A DNA stretch of 64,000 nt from an uncultured Roseobacter sp. (GTDB lineage Bacteria; Pseudomonadota; Alphaproteobacteria; Rhodobacterales; Rhodobacteraceae): assembly GCF_947492555.1 (NCBI RefSeq), contig NZ_CANLNE010000005.1:59229-123228 (forward strand), given 5' to 3'. Made by a program: the position numbers and the translations under genes. How positions within the stretch are numbered: the first letter of the stretch is position 1; every line of letters starts with the position of its first letter. Positions 61,531 to 64,000 of this stretch are shown piece by piece. The notes under the pieces are model-generated. The model did no database searches and was not told where the DNA came from. It saw nothing but the letters and a program-made list of their open reading frames with translations.

Positions 61531-63006
61531 ATGCAGACCTTCACACGCAGCCTTCTCGCCTTCGCATTTGCAGCCGCCGGGATCGGTGCCCAAGCGCAGA
61601 CCGATATCACTGTCGCAGTGCAGCTCGAACCGCCGCACCTCGACCCAACCTCCGCCGCCGCCGGTGCCATCGACACGGTGCTCTATTCCAATGTCTTCGA
61701 AGGGCTCACCCGCTTCATGGCCGATGGCTCCGTGGTGCCCGGTCTCGCCGCAAGCTGGGAGATTTCGGACGACGGGCTAACCTATACGTTCACCCTGCGC
61801 GAAGGTGTGACCTTCCACGATGGTACCACCATGGACGCGGCGGATGTAAAATTCAGCCTAGATCGTATCCTTGCCGAGGACAGCGCCAATGCACAAAAGG
61901 CGCTCTATACCGCGATCTCCTCGGTCGAAGTAATCGACCCGCTGACGGTGCAACTCACCCTGTCGGAACCAAACGGCAACATGCTTTTCAACCTCGCCTG
62001 GGGGGACGCGGTAATCGTGGCACCCGAGAGCATCGAGAACATCAAGCAGACGCCCATCGGCACCGGCGCGTTCAAATTCGTCGAGTGGGTTCAGTCTGAC
62101 CGCATCGAGCTTACCCGCAACGAGAACTACTGGGGCACGCCCGCCGCCCTTGAGGCCGCGACCTTCAAATTCATCTCCGACCCCACCGCCGCCTTTGCCG
62201 CAGTGATGGCCGAGGATGTGGATTACTTCTACGCCTTCCCCGCGCCCGAGAACCTGCCACAGTTCGAGGCCGACCCGCGCTTTCAGGTGCTTGTGGGCTC
62301 CACAGAGGGTGAGACAATCCTCTCCACCAACAACAAGATGCCGCCCTTTGACAATCCGCTCGTGCGGCAGGCCGTGGCCCATGCGATCGACCGACAGGCG
62401 ATCATCGACGGGGCGATGTTCGGCTATGGCACCCCCATCGGCACCCACTTCGCGCCGCACAACCCCGCATATAAGGATCTGACAGGCCAGTCCGCCCACG
62501 ATCCCGACAAGGCCCGCGCGCTGCTGGCCGAGGCCGGGCTTCCGGACGGGTTCGAAACCACGCTGCACCTGCCGCCCCCCTCCTACGCCCGGCGCGGCGG
62601 CGAGATCATCGCCGCCCAACTGGCCGAGGTCGGGATCACTGCCAAGATCACCAACGTCGAATGGGCGCAGTGGCTGGAAAGCGTGTTCCGCGGCAAGGAC
62701 TTCGGCCTGACCATCGTCAGCCATACCGAGCCTATGGACATCGGCATCTACGCCAACCCGGACTACTACTTCCAATACGACAACCCGGAGTTCCAGGCGC
62801 TGATCACGAAGCTCAACAGCACGACCGATCCCGAGACGCGCGCCACCATGATGGGTGACGCACAGCAGATGATCGCCGATGACTATGTGAACGGCTACCT
62901 CTTTCAGCTCGCGCAGCTGTCGGTCGCCAAGGCGGAGTTGCAGGGCCTCTGGGCCAATGCCCCAACACAAGCCACCGACCTGACAGGGGTGAGTTGGGCT
63001 AAGTGA
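61531..63006 (+). CDS. Peptide-type ABC substrate-binding protein (SBP_bac_5), copy C
   Basis: 491 residues with signal peptide (SLLAFAFAAAGIGAQAQ) and family-5 motifs LREGVTFHDGTTMDAADVKF and VRQAVAHAIDRQAI. No permease or ATPase gene follows in the remaining sequence, so it is either an orphan or shares another transporter. The ATG at 61531 has GGGGAC upstream; one at 61513 is an alternative. A hairpin terminator follows. Confidence 0.92.
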   Translation: MQTFTRSLLAFAFAAAGIGAQAQTDITVAVQLEPPHLDPTSAAAGAIDTVLYSNVFEGLTRFMADGSVVPGLAASWEISDDGLTYTFTLREGVTFHDGTTMDAADVKFSLDRILAEDSANAQKALYTAISSVEVIDPLTVQLTLSEPNGNMLFNLAWGDAVIVAPESIENIKQTPIGTGAFKFVEWVQSDRIELTRNENYWGTPAALEAATFKFISDPTAAFAAVMAEDVDYFYAFPAPENLPQFEADPRFQVLVGSTEGETILSTNNKMPPFDNPLVRQAVAHAIDRQAIIDGAMFGYGTPIGTHFAPHNPAYKDLTGQSAHDPDKARALLAEAGLPDGFETTLHLPPPSYARRGGEIIAAQLAEVGITAKITNVEWAQWLESVFRGKDFGLTIVSHTEPMDIGIYANPDYYFQYDNPEFQALITKLNSTTDPETRATMMGDAQQMIADDYVNGYLFQLAQLSVAKAELQGLWANAPTQATDLTGVSWAK

Positions 63007-63050
63007 CCGCCCGCCGATTTGCGAATCACCTGCCGCAGCACTCCCATATC

Positions 63051-63088
63051 TGAGCCGGAATTGAGACCCTCCGGCTCAGTTCCTCTTT
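63051..63088 (+). terminator. Hairpin terminator after binding-protein copy C
   Basis: TGAGCCGGA and TCCGGCTCA form a perfect 9-bp stem around a 10-base loop, followed by a T/C-rich stretch. The rest of the 313-bp gap to the next gene (63007-63319) shows nothing I can assign beyond a CGTATG repeat near 63113. Confidence 0.75.
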
Positions 63089-63319
63089 GCCGCAAAACAG
63101 CATTTTCCATACGTATGCGTATGCACTTTGCAGCAATGCACTGACGTCGAAAAAACCGCGTGCTTATCCTTCAATCAGGACGAAAAGTCGCGCCTATTTA
63201 TTGTGCAGTTGCTTGCTCATCTACTACTAAAGCGTGTATTGTGTTCGCATTCGGAGTGGGAACATCCGAAGCTGCTGCATCCCTAAGGACAACGCCTCTT
63301 TGGACGAAAGGAGACTGCC

Positions 63320-63529
63320 TTGACCGACCTACAACAGCGCGCCACCCAATTGGAGCATGAAGTTGAAAACGCCTCGCACACGGAACGCATGGCGCTGCAA
63401 CCTCAGATCGACCGCGTGATCGCCACGCTGAAAGCCACAGGCCAGATCGTGCCCCGCCGACTGGAGCGGATGAACAACGATCTGCGCGACGAAGCCATCG
63501 AGGACATGTTCGACAACATGCCCGTCTGA
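63320..63529 (+). CDS. Small conserved-looking hypothetical protein
   Basis: 69 residues, largely helical and charged (TDLQQRATQLEHEVENASHT, PRRLERMNNDLRDEAIEDMF). The start is a TTG with AAAGGAGA seven bases upstream, a strong site that supports real translation. No domain recognised. Confidence 0.7.
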   Translation: MTDLQQRATQLEHEVENASHTERMALQPQIDRVIATLKATGQIVPRRLERMNNDLRDEAIEDMFDNMPV

Positions 63530-63663
63530 CCCAGCCGGGCGCACCCGCCATGCTTTGGCACCACAGCCCGTTGTGCGCCCAGTTGACCTCCCTCTTTCTG
63601 ACAAGATCCCGATGCGACGAAGCCATCGACCTTACGCTTGGTGCTCAACCAGCACCGGTTGAG

Positions 63664-64000
63664 CTACGCCCTCCGTTTCGGTCGCGCTTCTGTCCGTTGT
63701 GACAGAATACCCACCCGATCCTTAACTGCATCTCTGACCGGTCCGTCGCGGGGCGCATCGCGCAAGGTCGTGAACCAATGCTCCGGTGGGTTCTTCCCGC
63801 GCTTGTTGCCCTCGAACGTCAGCGCGCGCAGCACGGCTTGTGCATCCGCTGGCAAACGGTCCGGAATGGCATGACCGTTGAGCGTCGCCCAGACCCCGGT
63901 CCAGAGCCGCCCAACCGACCACGGGTTATACCCACCCCCGCCCAGTACAAGCAGGCGCGGCGCCATGCCCATCAGCGCCGAGACCACGGCCCAATGCGCG
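63664..64000 (-). CDS. Histone deacetylase-family protein, C-terminal part (cut by window end)
   Basis: The visible ~112 C-terminal residues include AHWAVVSALMGMAPRLLVLG, GGGYNPWSVGRLWTGVWATL and a proline/arginine-rich end. These match the C-terminus of bacterial class II-type HDAC/acetoin-utilisation (AcuC-like) deacetylases, including the GGGGY loop that lines the active site. The catalytic His-Asp region lies beyond the window. The frame stays open to base 64000. Confidence 0.85.
   Translation of the reverse strand, partial: AHWAVVSALMGMAPRLLVLGGGGYNPWSVGRLWTGVWATLNGHAIPDRLPADAQAVLRALTFEGNKRGKNPPEHWFTTLRDAPRDGPVRDAVKDRVGILSQRTEARPKRRA

Noticed and set aside
63113..63125. CGTATGCGTATG repeat as a CRISPR or microsatellite locus
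   Set aside because: Only two short copies, with no spacers or further repeats.

Overview
The window looks like a chromosomal segment of an alphaproteobacterium of the Rhodobacterales (Roseobacter group). Reasons: high GC, long runs of ATGA/TGATG-coupled genes, a PhyR-NepR-EcfG general stress locus, an adenosylcobalamin-dependent ribonucleotide reductase, a PTS-free amino-sugar pathway fed by ABC transporters, and a Gluconobacter-type gluconate 5-dehydrogenase. I see no rRNA, tRNA, CRISPR array, prophage or insertion sequence. Both ends cut genes: a ferredoxin-domain protein may be cut on the left, and a histone-deacetylase-family protein is cut on the right.

Layout. 1-9.8 kb: 2Fe-2S protein, MscS-type channel, an exported Ntn amidase divergent from a membrane LytTR regulator, class II ribonucleotide reductase with a DUF1653-like partner, glutathione transferase, and a PAS-GGDEF-EAL protein. 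10-20 kb: a divergent amino-sugar locus. The left arm is kinase, GntR regulator, SIS deaminase/isomerase and nagA. The right arm is murQ plus a complete sugar ABC transporter and a Gfo/Idh/MocA dehydrogenase. Two mirror-image copies of a 27-bp operator-like sequence sit between the arms. 20.2-24.5 kb: L-idonate/gluconate genes around a GntR/IdnR-type palindrome. 24.5-28.4 kb: pqiA-pqiA-pqiB-pqiC envelope lipid-transport genes, then a metallo-beta-lactamase-fold hydrolase.

29.2-45.6 kb: a long minus-strand array. In transcription order it is nitrilase-family amidase, large PLP decarboxylase, ATP-grasp ligase, C45 Ntn acyltransferase/hydrolase, two peptide-type binding proteins, DppB, DppC, cupin, DppD, DppF, CaiB-type CoA transferase and FAD monooxygenase. 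This combination of amide-making, amide-breaking and peptide-uptake genes is my best candidate for an undescribed metabolic system. A membrane-anchored glutamate-synthase-like FMN protein, a GabT-type aminotransferase and a cupin-HTH regulator follow (46.1-50 kb).

50.1-56.4 kb: a general stress response island with phyR, nepR, ecfG and a HisKA_2 kinase. Three promoters with exact EcfG elements (GGAAC, 16-17 nt, CGTT) and three with one mismatch drive phyR, nepR-ecfG, dps, a PLDc_N-like microprotein with yihY, a formate/nitrite-transporter family gene, and a 36-residue membrane microprotein that is easy to overlook. 56.4-64 kb: class V aminotransferase, M20 peptidase, a Phd/Doc-like pair whose toxin has no canonical start codon, panC-panB, a third peptide-type binding protein, a small hypothetical gene and the partial deacetylase.
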